DNA from: Lolium rigidum
Lineage: Eukaryota > Streptophyta > Magnoliopsida > Poales > Poaceae
NCBI RefSeq assembly: GCF_022539505.1
Contig: NC_061514.1
Location: 217,767,837-217,831,836 of the forward strand
Direction: 5' to 3'
DNA length: 64,000 nucleotides
Made by a program: the position numbers and the translations under genes
In this document: positions 45,157 to 55,877 of the stretch, piece by piece
Layout of the letters: every line of letters starts with the position of its first letter
Position numbering within the stretch: position 1 is the first letter of the stretch
The notes under the pieces: model-generated
The model's input: the letters and a program-made list of their open reading frames with translations, nothing else
Told to the model about the DNA's origin: nothing
The model's database searches: none

Positions 45157-46020
45157 TGATGTAGCCCGACCTTCGGTCTTCGCCACATCATATGCATCGA
45201 CGCCGACATGTCACGCAAAGGTGAATCTTCTCCTTTATGCGTGCGTACATTTACCTATGTGGAATGGTATGCTACTTCATCCTCCGTCATATGACCATGA
45301 TAGGAATACATCGCCAAGTACAGAGGAAGTGGAGGATGCCATGGATGCTCGAGGACTAAAGGCCGAGGTCGTGGAAGCATGGAAGAAGCTCCAGGCGCAG
45401 CTAGACCGGAGTCGCCGGCCTCGCCAACCCACAACGGAGTCTCCGGCCCATGAAGATCAAGACCGGAGTCTCCGGCCTACATACACGAGAGTCTCCGGAC
45501 TATGTGAAGCGCTAGCCACAAGTCAATTAGGGCCAAGGCCCATGTACCCCCTTCTATGCCTAAACTACCCCTCCTTAGTGGCTCCCTATATATAGGCTCC
45601 CACCTCCCCCTTCATTAGGTAAGAGTTGATGAACTAGAACTAGGCTCATGCCTCCACCATCCCTTTGGGATTAGGGAAACCCCCTCCTTAGATTACCATA
45701 ATCTATTGTACAAGGCACTCCTTATATGATTAGTCTCTCACACTTGTGATTGTACCACCGGTCTCTCACTCGTGTGATTCCACCGATCGTATACCGATCT
45801 TCCTCTCGGGGATTCTACGGCGTGTCTCTCCCTTGAGAGATTCTATCGGGATAGTGGTTCGGGCTATCGGGAGTAAACCGGAATTGTATCGGGTTGTGTT
45901 GTGTGCATTCGCGTGTGTTCATCGTGTTCTTCGCCGTATTCTTCGTGTTCTTCCTCTCCCCCGCATTTCCCTCGGTCAATTCGTGAGATCGGGCAACCCA
46001 TGTGGCCTTAGGCCGCATCA
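45157..46020 (+). repeat. Element A right LTR (intact)
   Basis: 864 bp, TGATGTAGCCC to GGCCGCATCA. TATATATA is at 45587-45594. The 5' part (45221-45595) is an open frame continuing the element ORF tail, with duplicated GGAGTCTCCGGCC words at 45435-45480. Confidence 0.9.
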
Positions 46021-46832
46021 TAGTTCTATTCAAGTCTGAGTGCAACATCAAATCATCATCACGTTGAAAATTTGCTACCATGATCATGATCTATCTCTGA
46101 AATTGGCTCATCCGCCAAATCTTGCAAAGTATAATGATAAAAAATTGAGAGACCGTACTAGTACTTCTGTTCAAGCCAGAGTGCAAATCAAATCATCATC
46201 ACGTTGAAAATTTGTTACCATGATCATGATCTATCTCTAAATTTGGCGCATCCGCTAAATCTTGCAAAGTATAATGATAATGAAATTGTGAGACAGTAGT
46301 TTTACTTCTGTTCAAGCCCGAGTGCAACATCAAATCATCATCACGTTGAAAATTTGTTACCATGATCATGATTTATCTCTGAATTTGGCGCATCCGCTAA
46401 ATCTTGCAAAGTATAATGATAAAGAAAATGTGAGACAGTAGTAGTACTTCTGTTCAAGGTCGAGTGCAACATCAAATCGTCATCATGTTGAAAATTTGTT
46501 ACCATGATCATGATCTACCTCTGAAAATGGGCGCATCCGCTAAAACTTGCAAAGTATAATGATACAAAATTGTGAGACCATACTAGTACTTATGTTCAAG
46601 GTCGAGTGCAACATCAAATCATCATTACAATTAAAATAGTGTTACCATGATCATGATCTATCTCTGAATTTGGCGCATCCACTAAATCTCGCAAAGTATA
46701 ATGATAAAAAAATTGTGAGACTGTACTAGTACTTATGTTCAAGGCCGAGTGCAGGATCAAATAATCATCACGTTGAAATTTGTTACAACGATCATGAGAT
46801 ATCTCTAAAATTGGTGCATCCGCTAAATCTTG
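46021..46832. repeat. About 141-bp satellite, right part of the split array
   Basis: Starts with the TAGTT target copy. Units begin near 46130, 46270, 46411, 46554 and 46696 (140-143 bp). Each contains CCATGATCATGATCTATCTC, and CATCAAATCATCATC is frequent. With the left part there are about eight or nine units. It ends at 46832 after CTAAATCTTGCA. Confidence 0.88.
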
Positions 46833-47636
46833 CATGTGACGCATCTCGGTGTGGAGCAACAAGTCGGTGCTATCAAGGTTGAGGCGTCGGTAGCATCATC
46901 AGGCTCTCCTCTTTTGATAGATCTTCTAAATGGCGCGGAGCACCGCCCGTCGAGAAGCAGTCACATGTGATACCGAGGTGGAGACGTCGCCGGAATCCTC
47001 GAGGCGCGGCCGCCCTTCTACGAGCCAGCGTCGACTCAAGGTATGAATCCATGTGTTGTCGCGCCCCTTCTGCTGATGAAGTGGGGTGCCTTAGATTTAT
47101 TGTTCTTCTCTTAAGATTATTTCGAGACGAACATGTGTGCTCTTTCTCTGAATATATTGCTTGAAAAGCTAACCAAGTTACTTAAATTCACTTCGTTCTT
47201 AATCTTGCGTGCTAATTTTGTTATTTTTGCTAACAGTGGTGCGCGCAAGGGGATTTATTTGTGGGTGTGCTGAGCTGTTAGGCCTAAGTCGAAATCCTCA
47301 GCTAAACAAGGCCTCAGCTTAACACATAAAAAAGGTGTTCAATCTCGCCCACAATGTCCTCTTCTTTCCTCTTCCTTTATTGGAACTTGTTTTGTAGACA
47401 AGGAAAGTGGCACATGTAATGTGAGTAAAACCCTCTTATCCAAAATCAGCTACGAGCAAGATTTTTTGTATTGTAGATGCCCCAGTTGACTCTCATCCCC
47501 AATGTAGTCTTTTTTTAATGTCAGTATATACTTCTTTACATGGCATGCATTTGCCTAATGAGCATCATTGTATTGCCATTCTAGCCAACCTGATCGATAT
47601 GTCAAGCTTCATGCACGAGATGACATGTTTAATTTA
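46833..47636. other. Island between satellite and Stowaway relic
   Basis: A CpG-rich start (46840-47040) with one possible exon, then AT-richer sequence with no supported gene. Confidence 0.4.
46930..47040 (+). CDS. Possible first exon, 37 codons, unknown
   Basis: ATG at 46930 opens exactly 37 codons of a basic, Arg/Ser/Thr-rich peptide ending RRLK at a good splice donor (AAG followed by GTATGA). It is GC-rich against AT-rich surroundings, as expected of a first exon. I could not find a following exon with confidence before the Stowaway relic. It could be a gene fragment captured by a transposon or a chance reading. Confidence 0.25.
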
Positions 47637-47691
47637 CTCCCTCACTCCGATCCATATTTCTTGGTGTAAAATGAATGTGAATCGGAGGGAG
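47637..47691. mobile_element. Very short Stowaway-type MITE relic
   Basis: CTCCCTCACTCCGATCC at the left and ATCGGAGGGAG at the right are inverted versions of the Stowaway (Tc1/mariner) terminus, flanked by TA on both sides (47635-47636 and 47692-47693). At 55 bp it is little more than its two ends, so it is internally deleted. Confidence 0.75.
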
Positions 47692-47865
47692 TAATTTTCT
47701 TAGATAGTACTATACCAGTTCAAAAAAAGTACTACTACATCACAAATGCATCAAAAGAGTACTACATCACAAGACCACCACGGTTGTACTAGTAGAGTTT
47801 AATGCTGAACTTCCAAAGGGAATAAGATTACACATATGAACTTTAAACGAGTACCGGGAGCATGA

Positions 47866-48923
47866 GGGCCGACGGCGGGGGCGTTGGCCAGGGAACAAGC
47901 CAGGCAAGACATAATTCTGGAGGAAGAGGCCATATGTTGCGTGCTTGGCCTTGGTTGCAGGGCGGTGCTTCCCCGATGTACTTAGGCCTACACTCGCCGC
48001 ATCTTTGGATCAGGCTGCAGATGTCCTTCTAGAGGATTTTGCCACAGAATGGGCAAAATAGCTCCCCGCGCATGCGGAAATGAATTTCACCACCCTTCAG
48101 CCGCTTCAGAACGTAGCGGCTCTTCTGGTCCCTGCGCTCCTTGTTGTCGTCCATGTCATCAGAATACTCCTGTGAACTATTAAGTACATAATAATCAGGT
48201 GTGTAATGACAGATCGAATAAATACTGCACTATCATAAGCAAACCTTAGAAACCCTAAAATTAAATGTGTAGAACAAGTAAATGGCAGAAGAAATCATAC
48301 TAAATCACAAGAAAACCCTATGAATAACAATGAACATAAGCCACAACAATTGCAAGTCCACTAAGTATGAACACATAAATTAATTATATGACTAATCAAG
48401 CCAACTACATGGCAGATTAGTCGAAATTAAACTAGAATCTGACCGTACGAACCGTAGAATCAAGTACGTCTACAAGAACAAGGTAGGAGATCAAATCAAT
48501 CAAGAACCATGCTCGTGCAAACCACGTGAACAATAATATGACACAAAGAGGATCGGGACAGTTTTGGTAAAAGAGCAGTACCTCCTCGTCGTCACCCTCG
48601 ACATCCTCCTGGAATTAAACGTTTGGGCCAAAATCGTCGAAGGGGTCGAGGTCCGCGTCCAGCACCGGGTCTAGGAAGACCTCGCCGTGGTGGCCTGCAA
48701 CGCCTTGCAGATCTTCGGCGGGAGCAATGGTGTTGCTATCCACCTTCTCCTCGACGGCCAGGACGCCCGTTTCGACCGAGGTCGAAGAATCAGACAAGCA
48801 GAGGAGACGAGCGACCTGGGTGCCCGGTGAAGCCTCATCCACCGCGACGGACACTACCGCAGAGGCGTCCTCTGCGCGAGCGGCCGCCGATTGCTCCGCC
48901 TCGTACGCAAGACCTGTCTTCAT
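47866..48923 (-). pseudogene. zf-XS domain (SGS3/FDM-like) gene, two exons, decayed
   Basis: On the minus strand the first exon starts at 48923 (MKTGLAYEAEQSAAARAED), acidic and Ala/Val-rich, to about 48582. Intron 48581-48170 has GT and AG ends. Exon 2 (48169 to about 47866) reads YVLKRLKGGEIHFRMRGELF followed by CPFC, the start of a zf-XS zinc finger (Pfam PF03470). Then comes an in-frame TAG where an Arg/Lys is expected, and after a one-base shift KAKHATYGLFLQNYVLPGLF, the usual end of that family. An in-frame TAA also ends exon 1 at 48615. XS proteins such as SGS3, IDN2 and FDM bind double-stranded RNA in RNA-silencing pathways. With two stops and a shift this is a pseudogene, unless the lesions are read errors. 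Confidence 0.6.
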
Positions 48924-49050
48924 GCTGCTGCGGTTGGAAATGAGGAAGTCGATGCCTCGGAGGTGCGGTGAGTTGATGGGGTTTTTTACAGTGTGGGGGA
49001 GGAAAGTTGGGGAGGGGAGAGGACGAGCTCGCGAGAGACGATGAGGCCGA

Positions 49051-49060
49051 TTATTTTATA
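49051..49060 (-). promoter_or_regulatory. TATA box for the zf-XS pseudogene
   Basis: TATAAAATAA on the minus strand lies 128 bp upstream of the ATG at 48923, a normal spacing for a plant core promoter with a 100-bp leader. Confidence 0.5.
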
Positions 49061-49875
49061 GCCTCTGACTCTCTGTATCGAGTTGTGGACGCGTGAAGTC
49101 GCGCATGTACTCGATTTTCCACTTTCTGGGAAACATGTACGAAACCTTTTTTTCTTGGACCATTTAACTTCATGTGGGGCTCATGTATACCAATACTTCC
49201 AAACTTCATAAGTAATTCACAATCATTCAGAATAATATGAGACCTTAACATTTTATTGTTTGTGTCAGATATTGTCCATGAAAAATAACATCCTTCAAAA
49301 AATAAATCCCCTATGCCAATCCGGTCATGCCCATCTACTCCAACTAGCTTCCTCGAGTAATTTGTCACCTTGCATTCTTAAAATGAACCAAAATTTGGCA
49401 CAGGGGCATCACATGGAAAATGATGTTACCATTCTGTCTTCCCATTTTTGTTTGAATTTTTCAAAATTGTCATGCCCTAACGGAAAAATTGTATGTTCCT
49501 TCTATGAAGCATGTATCAGAATGGCATTACCAAAACCTGGGGGTGGTGGGGCACATGGTGGTGTGATGATACATCACATTTTGGACCACACAACACCATT
49601 TGGACCAACCAAAAAAATTCAACCACCCTACACAAACCCTGGTCAAAACTAGTTTGACCAATATTACAAAAGTTGTACATAATTCAGAAACCGTCAGAAA
49701 TATACGAAGCATTCAGGAGTCAATAATGAAGACAATGCAATTATGCCAAAAGATGAAGGCAGAGGAGGAACAGGTCTTGCTATATTGCACAACAAAGCCA
49801 AATTCAACTTTTCATCGATTGCAAAATTTTGGCTGCAATTAGCACACCCGGGTCTCCTGATGTCGCAATAGTTGG
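49061..49875. other. Unassigned intergenic stretch
   Basis: AT-rich. Several short frames occur on both strands, none with a motif. No element ends were recognised. Confidence 0.5.
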
Positions 49876-50278
49876 CTACTGGGAGCGGAGACACTCGACT
49901 TCCTTCTTCAACTTATCGCACTCAGTGCGAACTTTCAAGTACTTCGTCTCGAAATATTGCGCATATTCAGCATGCAACTCCACTTCCTGTCGAAAACTTT
50001 CACAGTCACAGTTGCAATCACACTGACCAGCCTTGTCAGTGACCACACTCATCGGTGGCTGGGCGCGTAGTTCCTTGACTTCCTTCTTCACCTTCTTACC
50101 CTCAGCGAGAACACCTGAGTACTGTTTATGAAAATAAGATTGCACGGAACGGACATTCACCTCCGATATGGCACGAGTTAAAATGCACCTACCCACGAGG
50201 TGGCAGATTTTCTTATGAAGGATGGTGTTGTGGCCCTTGATCTGGTCCGGTTTCGCGGAGAATCGTGTTATCACATCC
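49876..50278 (-). CDS. Unrecognised minus-strand exon, coiled-coil-like, second of a duplicated pair
   Basis: On the minus strand the exon starts after a good acceptor (TTTTCAATGCAG, ending at 50279) and runs to TAG at 49876. It reads DVITRFSA, then DQIKGHNTILHKKICHLVGR, then charged heptad-like sequence (VKKEVKELRAQ, CDKLKKEVECLRSQ) with a CDCNCDCES cluster in between. The start is a paralogue of the upstream exon (MRLSATAAKIKGQNTTLHNKTLQLLHRF). The Lys/Glu heptads suggest a coiled coil. I do not recognise the family. The clean acceptor and stop make a real exon plausible. Confidence 0.4.
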
Positions 50279-50358
50279 TGCATTGAAAATTCAACAGCAA
50301 TGAAGTATGCAGAGTGCAGATGAGGGGGGAGAAATAAACAAATGGAGTGCCAACCTCT

Positions 50359-50682
50359 TCAATATGCACGAGAGTACGCAAAGTCCTTGTCCATAGGAAC
50401 CTCTTCAACGATGGAACCGCCATCCCTGGAAGAAACACATTTAAGTAGTTGGATCTGGAAGCTAGCAAGGAGGCGATGAAACTGATGCACGGCAATGGAA
50501 ACATACACGGCCGAAGATGCACACACATGCACTGGCTTCTCCTCTCCCGTAGACTGAGCATTCGTCTCTGATTCTGCATTCAGGATACCAAACCTATGCA
50601 AGAGTTGGAGGGTTTTGTTATGAAGGGTGGTGTTCTGGCCCTTGATCTTGGCGGCTGTCGCCGATAATCTCATAATCCCTTC
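50359..50682 (-). CDS. Unrecognised minus-strand exon, first of the duplicated pair
   Basis: Starts after the acceptor TTTTTCAATGCAG (exon from 50682) and reads EGIMRLSATAAKIKGQNTTL, then HNKTLQLLHRFGIL. It continues to a stop near 50359, or splices earlier. The intron between this and the next exon shares its 3' end (TTTTCAATGCAG), so the duplication included intron sequence. No known domain. The gene's 5' end was not found between 50683 and 50785. Confidence 0.35.
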   Translation of the reverse strand, partial: EGIMRLSATAAKIKGQNTTLHNKTLQLLHRFGILNAESETNAQSTGEEKPVHVCASSAVYVSIAVHQFHRLLASFQIQLLKCVSSRDGGSIVEEVPMDKDFAYSRAY

Positions 50683-50769
50683 CTGCATTGAAAAATTCAC
50701 CAGTAACGAATCAGGGATCCTTTTTCATCCACAGGATAGGATTATCATAAGATTAGGAAAAGCATAGGA

Positions 50770-50894
50770 TTTTGTATACATTAGAGTGGGTGTATGCGCT
50801 ATTTTATGGGCTATTTGGAATGTGCAAAATGAAGTCGTGTTTAATAAACCGAAATCTCATCCCTTCTTGCAGGTCCGTATGTTTCTTATCTCCA
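50770..50894 (+). pseudogene. LINE-like reverse-transcriptase C-terminal fragment
   Basis: A short open stretch reads RVGVCAILWAIWNVQNEVVF then NKPKSHPFLQV. The IWN.(R/Q)N(D/E)VVFN motif is typical of the segment after the zinc finger near the C-terminus of plant non-LTR retrotransposon ORF2-like proteins (zf-RVT proteins). It is cut at 50895 by the CACTA terminus. Only about 40 residues survive. Confidence 0.45.
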
Positions 50895-51380
50895 CACTAC
50901 TAGGAAAAGGCCTAGCCATAAGATGGGTGCTAGTGGCGCACCAGGAAGGTAGTGCGCCACTACTACTTAGAAGTGGTGGGCTACTGTTAAAAATGTAGTA
51001 GTGGCGCACCTCTTCTCTCGTGCGCCATTACTAAAGTGGAGCCTGAGTCCAGGTTCCTTACCCAACATAGTAGTGGCGCACTGCCCTGAGGTGCGCCACT
51101 GCTGTCTTGACTCCCTATGGCACACTGCATAGTGGTGCGCCACTGCTAGGAGGTGGTCAGTGCCACTTTACAGATGGGAGCCTTACCAATGGCGCATTGC
51201 TGTGGTGCGCCACTACTAGCTATGGTGCACCACTCTGAAGGTGCGCCACTACTAAGTTGGGCATGAGTTGATGGTGGTGGTACCAGGTGAGCAGTGGCGC
51301 ACCACGAAGCAGTGCGCCATTGCTATGTGACCTTAGCAGTGGCGCATGGCTGCGTGGTGCGCCACTGCTAACCTGGGAAC
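50895..51380. repeat. CACTA left subterminal array of GTGGCGCAC / GTGCGCCAC
   Basis: About 14 copies of GTGGCGCAC or its complement GTGCGCCAC (one-base variants included) from 50931 to 51364. Many are paired in opposite orientation 10-20 bp apart so that they can form hairpins. These are the expected binding sites for the element's DNA-binding protein. Confidence 0.85.
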
Positions 51381-52018
51381 ATTTCCTGCTTTTCCCCTCT
51401 ACTCACATGTGCCACCCACTTTCCCCAAACACTCTTCCACCACCCACCTCCCACCAAATCTGGATCTGGTCGTGTTGCTCCTCCTCCCCACCTCATTTTG
51501 ACCTCTTCATTCACCCAAATTAAGTGGTAAACTTAATTTTCTTGGTAGGTAAGTAAGGGTGAAACTTTCTATAGCTCAATACCTACTCAATCTCAACTTT
51601 TTTCCTCATCCAACACTCTCGGTCTCGCCATATCGGTAACTTTTTTGGTTTTATGCTTTGTGTGTGACCGGTTACGATCGTCTTGCACACATGTGTGTGC
51701 ATATATGTTATGCGAAAGCTCCGCATGTGTTGTGCATGCGCGAAGTGCATATGTGTGTTGTATGCGAAGCCTCCACATGCATGTGTTGTATATGCGAAGC
51801 CTCCACACATGTGTTGCATGTTTTTGTTTGTAGGGATTAGAAATGCGATGGAGTTGCCAATATTTTGCCGAAACGTTGATTCATTTCCATTTCGGTGAAT
51901 AATGGGCATACTACGCATATACATATGTCCTATTTTTAGGGAAGGTCATGCCAAAATTTTCTTTTGGTATACTAAGATATCCATTTTCTCTATACCCGCG
52001 AGGCGACCATGAGTCCGC
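51381..52018 (+). other. CACTA promoter/leader region of the transposase gene
   Basis: No supported gene. A local repeat of TATGCGAAGCCTCCACA...TGTGTTG occurs at 51710-51815 (three partial copies). Frames on both strands here are translations of that repeat. Confidence 0.5.
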
Positions 52019-55000
52019 ATGATGAGCGAAGGCGTTGTGGCTAGGTTTTTGAAAGCCGCGACGGCCGAGATGATTAAAAATAACCAAAAGGAGATAAGAT
52101 GTCCGTGTCGAAGATGCCAGCTGACGAGCCTTATGGACCCTAAAGCCGATATGGTGCGGGACCACCTTCTCATGCGTAGTTTCATGGATGGCTATCGGTG
52201 GGAAGGCGACGAAGATGATTATGAATTTGTCCATGGGATTTCAACAAGAAATAAGGAAGGAGGTGAGCACCATGTAGAAGATCCCGGACATGATCAGGAT
52301 GTAGAAGATCCCAGAGATGATCATGATCACAATGTAGGAGATCCTGGACCTGATGATGAGGAAGATCAAGATGGAGGTCATCATGACGATCATGAAGATG
52401 AAGACGATGGACCATCATCGATGAAATGGGTGCAGGACCCTTATCTTCAAGAGCTGCTTCTCAAGCAGACGAGTAACGCAAGAGCTGCCGCCCGAGAGAA
52501 AGCCAAGATGGATCAACTGGAGGTAGACGCGGTTACTCCATTGTATGAAGGATGCAGGCCGGAGGATACCCGCCTGAAAGTAACGCTCATGGCTATGGAG
52601 ATGAAGCTAAAGCACATGACCGACACATCCTTCAACGACAACATGTCATTATGGCACGAACGTCTTCCCAAAGGTAACACGTGTCCGACTAGTATCGAAG
52701 AGGCCAAGAAAATCGTGTGTCCTCTGGATTTACCGCATGTGAAATACCATGTGTGCTTGAACGATTGCATCATTTATCGGAACGAGCACGCGGAGTCTAC
52801 CATATGTCCGGAGTGCGGCGTCAGTCGGTACAAGAAGGGGAAGAAAGCTCCTCGGAAGGTGGTGTGGTACTTTCCGATCACTCCTCGTCTGCAGCGGTAT
52901 TTCGGGGATCCTAAGCAAGCAAAGCTAATGCGCTGGCACGCGGAGATGAGGAAGGGAGAAGATGACGTAGATGATCCGGACAAAAAGAAAAAGGACAGGA
53001 TGTTGAGACACCCTTCGGATGCTAGCGAGTGGAATGCGTTGAACCTCGAGTACCCAGAATTTGGGGACGATCCTAGGAACACAAGGCTGGGCACGAGCAC
53101 CGATGGAGTCAATCCGTTTGGCAGCCAGAGCAGCACGCATAGCACCTGGCCCGTATTTGTGTGGATGTACAACCTCCCCCCTGGTTGTGCATGAAGAGGA
53201 AGTACATTCAAATGAGTATGCTAATTGAAGGGCCGAAACAACCAGGGAACGGCATCAATCTATATATGGGGCTTCTGAAAGAGGAGCTAGCCACGCTATG
53301 GGACACGCCTGCCAATACGTGGGACGCCGCCGTGGAATAATATTTCCCTATGAGAGCCGCACTGCTCACAATGGTGCACGACTTTCTCGGTTACGGATAT
53401 GTCGCGGGGCAGGTGGTCCACGGATTCAATGCATGCGTCAGGTGCATGGACGACACAACGTACCGCCAGCTAGATAGAGATCCGGGTCCTCGAAAACGGT
53501 GTTCATGGGACATCGAAGGTGGCTTCGCGAGGACGGCCCATGGAGGAAACGCAAGGATCTGTTCGATGGTCAAGACGAACCACGAAGACGGCCACGTACG
53601 AAGCGGCGAGCAAATGGACGAGCTATTGAAAAATTGGAAAGAGTGCCCACCGCCGGGAAAAGAAGCGAAAGGCGCCGGAGCCGGCTGCTTAAGGTATGGA
53701 AGACGAGGTGCATTTTACGGGACTTGCCGTCTTGGAAGATCCTCCGTGTGCCTCACGGCCTTGATGTCATGCACATCACGAAGAACGTGTGCGAGAGTAC
53801 GCTTGGTACCCTCCTCAACATGCCGAGAGAAGACCAAAGATGGGCCAAAAGCAAGGTACGACTTGCAATCAATTGGGATCAGGGAGGAGCTTCACGCGGG
53901 ACGCCCTAATGATGATGATGATGATGATGACGATGACGATGATGAGGCGGAGGACACGCAAAGTCGTCGCAAGGGCAAAAAGGCCAAAAAGATCGAATAT
54001 TACTGCCCCCCGCATGCTTCACTCTAAGTCAAAAGGAGATCAAGCAGTTTTTCGACTGTCTCCTAGGAGTAAAACTTCCTTACGGTTAAGCGGGGAAGAT
54101 AAGCAGGTACCTAGACAAAGCGAAGCAGAGGTTCAGCGGGATGAAGTCTCACGGCGTCACGTGCGATGGCGCGGATACTTCTGGTTGCAATCCGTGGGAT
54201 CATGGACGCACACGTCCGTGAAACGCTTTTTGGCCTATGCAACTTTTTCGACGTCATCTCTCGGAAGTCTATTGGCGTGAGGCAACTTAGAAGGCTACAG
54301 GAAGAGATCATGGTGATACTGTGCGAGCTTGAGATGTACTTCCCGCTCGCATTCTTCGATGTTATGGTGCATCTGCTGGTACATATCATGAAGGATATCA
54401 TCCAACTGGGGCCGACGTTCCTGCACAGCATGATGCCGTTCGAAAGGATGAATGGTGTCATCAAAGGGTACGTTCGCAACAGGGCACGTCCAGACAGAAG
54501 CATAGCCAAGGGCTTTCTGACCGAAGAGTGCATCTCCTTCTGCACGAGTTATCTAGAAATCGAGAATCCCGTCGGTCTGCCCGTAAACAGGCACCTTGGG
54601 AAGCTCGCTAGATGGGGTCACGACGAGGGTAGCCACGAAATGCATGTCGACTTCAAGGGTTAAATCGCCGACTTTAAAAGAGCAAACCTAGTCGCGCTAC
54701 AACACATAGACGTGGTCGATCCTTGGGTGGTAGAGCACAAAACCTTCATCGCCACGAGGTACAATGATCAGGACCAACAGAGGACGGACAGAGATATAAT
54801 CAAAGAGCAGAACTCAACCTTCACGCGGTGGTTCAAGGACAAGATGCTGACGTACCCTATAGACGAGGATTCTTCTGCCGAAGAAAAACTCATATTCGCC
54901 TTGTCACGGGCGCCGAACACAACACTGGTGACATTTCGGGCGTACGATATCAACGGCTACACATTCTACACCGAGGAAAAGGACATGAAGAGCGATTATC

Positions 55001-55616
55001 GGAACTCGGGGTAACGATGGAGTCCTACACCGGTGACATCAAGCGAGAGATACTACGGAAAGATCGAGGAGATGCGGGAGCCTAGAGCTACGCCGGAGAG
55101 AATGTGTCGATGTTCCGTGTCAGGTGGGCCAAGAACGTCGTAAAAGAAGATCGACATTTCACCACCATGGTTATACCCGAAGCCAAATCCAAGACAGCGG
55201 GCGCAAAGGTCACTGCGAATTATGAGCCATGGGTACTAGGTTCCCAAGTGCACCAATGCTTCTTCATTACCGACCCGCAAAAGCCCAGTCGTGTTGTCGT
55301 GAGGAGAGGCAAAAGGAGCATCATCGGAATGGATGGAGCCGCCAACGAGCTAGACTTTGACCAGTACGGCGATCCGAAGATGGAAGATGACGACGACGAT
55401 GAAGAACCATACACAACAAGAAGAAGCAGGACCACCCTACCTAAAGGCCGTCCATTCAAGAGAAGAAGTCTAGGAGTTCCGGGGCTGAATTATTCAACCG
55501 CGAGAAAGAAGGGCAAGAAGATTGGGTTAAAAGATAATTATGTATCATTTTCTTGTATGAATAATGGATGTCATATTGTTAATCTACACATTGTACCGAT
55601 CAAAATAGACATATAA
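52019..55616 (+). pseudogene. CACTA TNP2-type transposase (TNPD homologue), decayed
   Basis: Frame 52019-53194 starts MMSEGVVARFLKAATAEMI with the transposase-associated zinc-finger region (CPCRRC, DHLLMRSFMDGY; PF13963). An acidic linker follows, then the TNP2-like core (PF02992): HVCLNDCIIYRNEHAESTIC, LQRYFGDPKQAKLMRWHAE, and TSTDGVNPFG, whose Asp is one of the proposed catalytic acids. One lost base near 53181 and a TAA at 53338-53340 break it. It continues at 53350-53909 (FNACVRCMDDTTYRQLD, HDVMH-type MHITKNVCES) in alternating frames. The DUF4218 region is intact at 54166-54663 (LEMYFPLAFFDVMVHLLVHI). A TAA at 54661-54663 follows, then the DUF4216 region (54712-55616). The protein would cut the TIRs; with at least eight lesions it is not functional as read. 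Confidence 0.85.
53911..53945 (+). repeat. GAT trinucleotide repeat coding poly-Asp
   Basis: GATGATGATGAT... with two GAC variants, inside the transposase gene. Slippage here may have caused one of the frame changes. Confidence 0.8.
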
Positions 55617-55753
55617 TTTATATTTTGGATATTTTCTAGATTCTATAGTATTTTAAATATTCTACATAATTATAATTATTTATGCCTTTTATTTTGGTGT
55701 ATTATGCTATTTATTATAGTGTTAAATAAATTTAATAAAAAAGTGAAAAAATT

Positions 55754-55827
55754 GGGGCCGCCAGGGTTCGAACCTGGCCGGCCAGGGTAAACCAAACGGG
55801 GGAGCTAGCCATTACGGTACGGTGCGA
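55754..55827 (-). ncRNA. tRNA-like sequence with A box, B box and T6 terminator
   Basis: On the minus strand: TGGCTAGC (A-box-like), then CCAGGTTCGAACCCTGG, a perfect T-arm containing the B box GGTTCGAACC, then CGGCCCCA and a T6 run (55748-55753). The expected 5' acceptor strand (GGGGCCG) is absent and no clean anticodon arm forms, so it is not a working tRNA. It could be a tRNA-derived relic or SINE piece, or chance. Confidence 0.35.
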
Positions 55828-55877
55828 TTCTTGTCAAGCTGTAGGTGCCGCGCTCGTTTTGACCTAAACCTAAAGAG

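Larger units (their letters stand above)
4879..46020 (+). mobile_element. Element A: outer pol-less LTR retrotransposon containing the whole nest
   Basis: The ends are TGATGTAGCCC at 4879 and GGCCGCATCA at 46020. The flanks TACTT (4874-4878) and TAGTT (46021-46025) are a 5-bp target duplication with one mismatch, and removing the element rejoins one satellite unit. The right LTR is intact (45157-46020, 864 bp). The left LTR is split by element B. A's own internal DNA is 23342-26865 plus 44893-45156, with the 18-kb element D between. It has a tRNA-Met-type primer site and a purine tract, and encodes only a Cys-rich ORF related to D's. No protease, reverse transcriptase or integrase was seen, so it must have been mobilised in trans. 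By eye the two LTRs differ at about 2 percent of sites. Confidence 0.85.

Noticed and set aside
46021..46832. Regular repeats resembling a CRISPR array
   Set aside because: Whole units of about 141 bp repeat without unique spacers, and the window is eukaryotic; it is a satellite.
328..50894. Search for the right end of the first CACTA element
   Set aside because: No CTTTTCTTGTAGTG or close variant was seen anywhere downstream, so I did not extend the element across the satellite or the nest.
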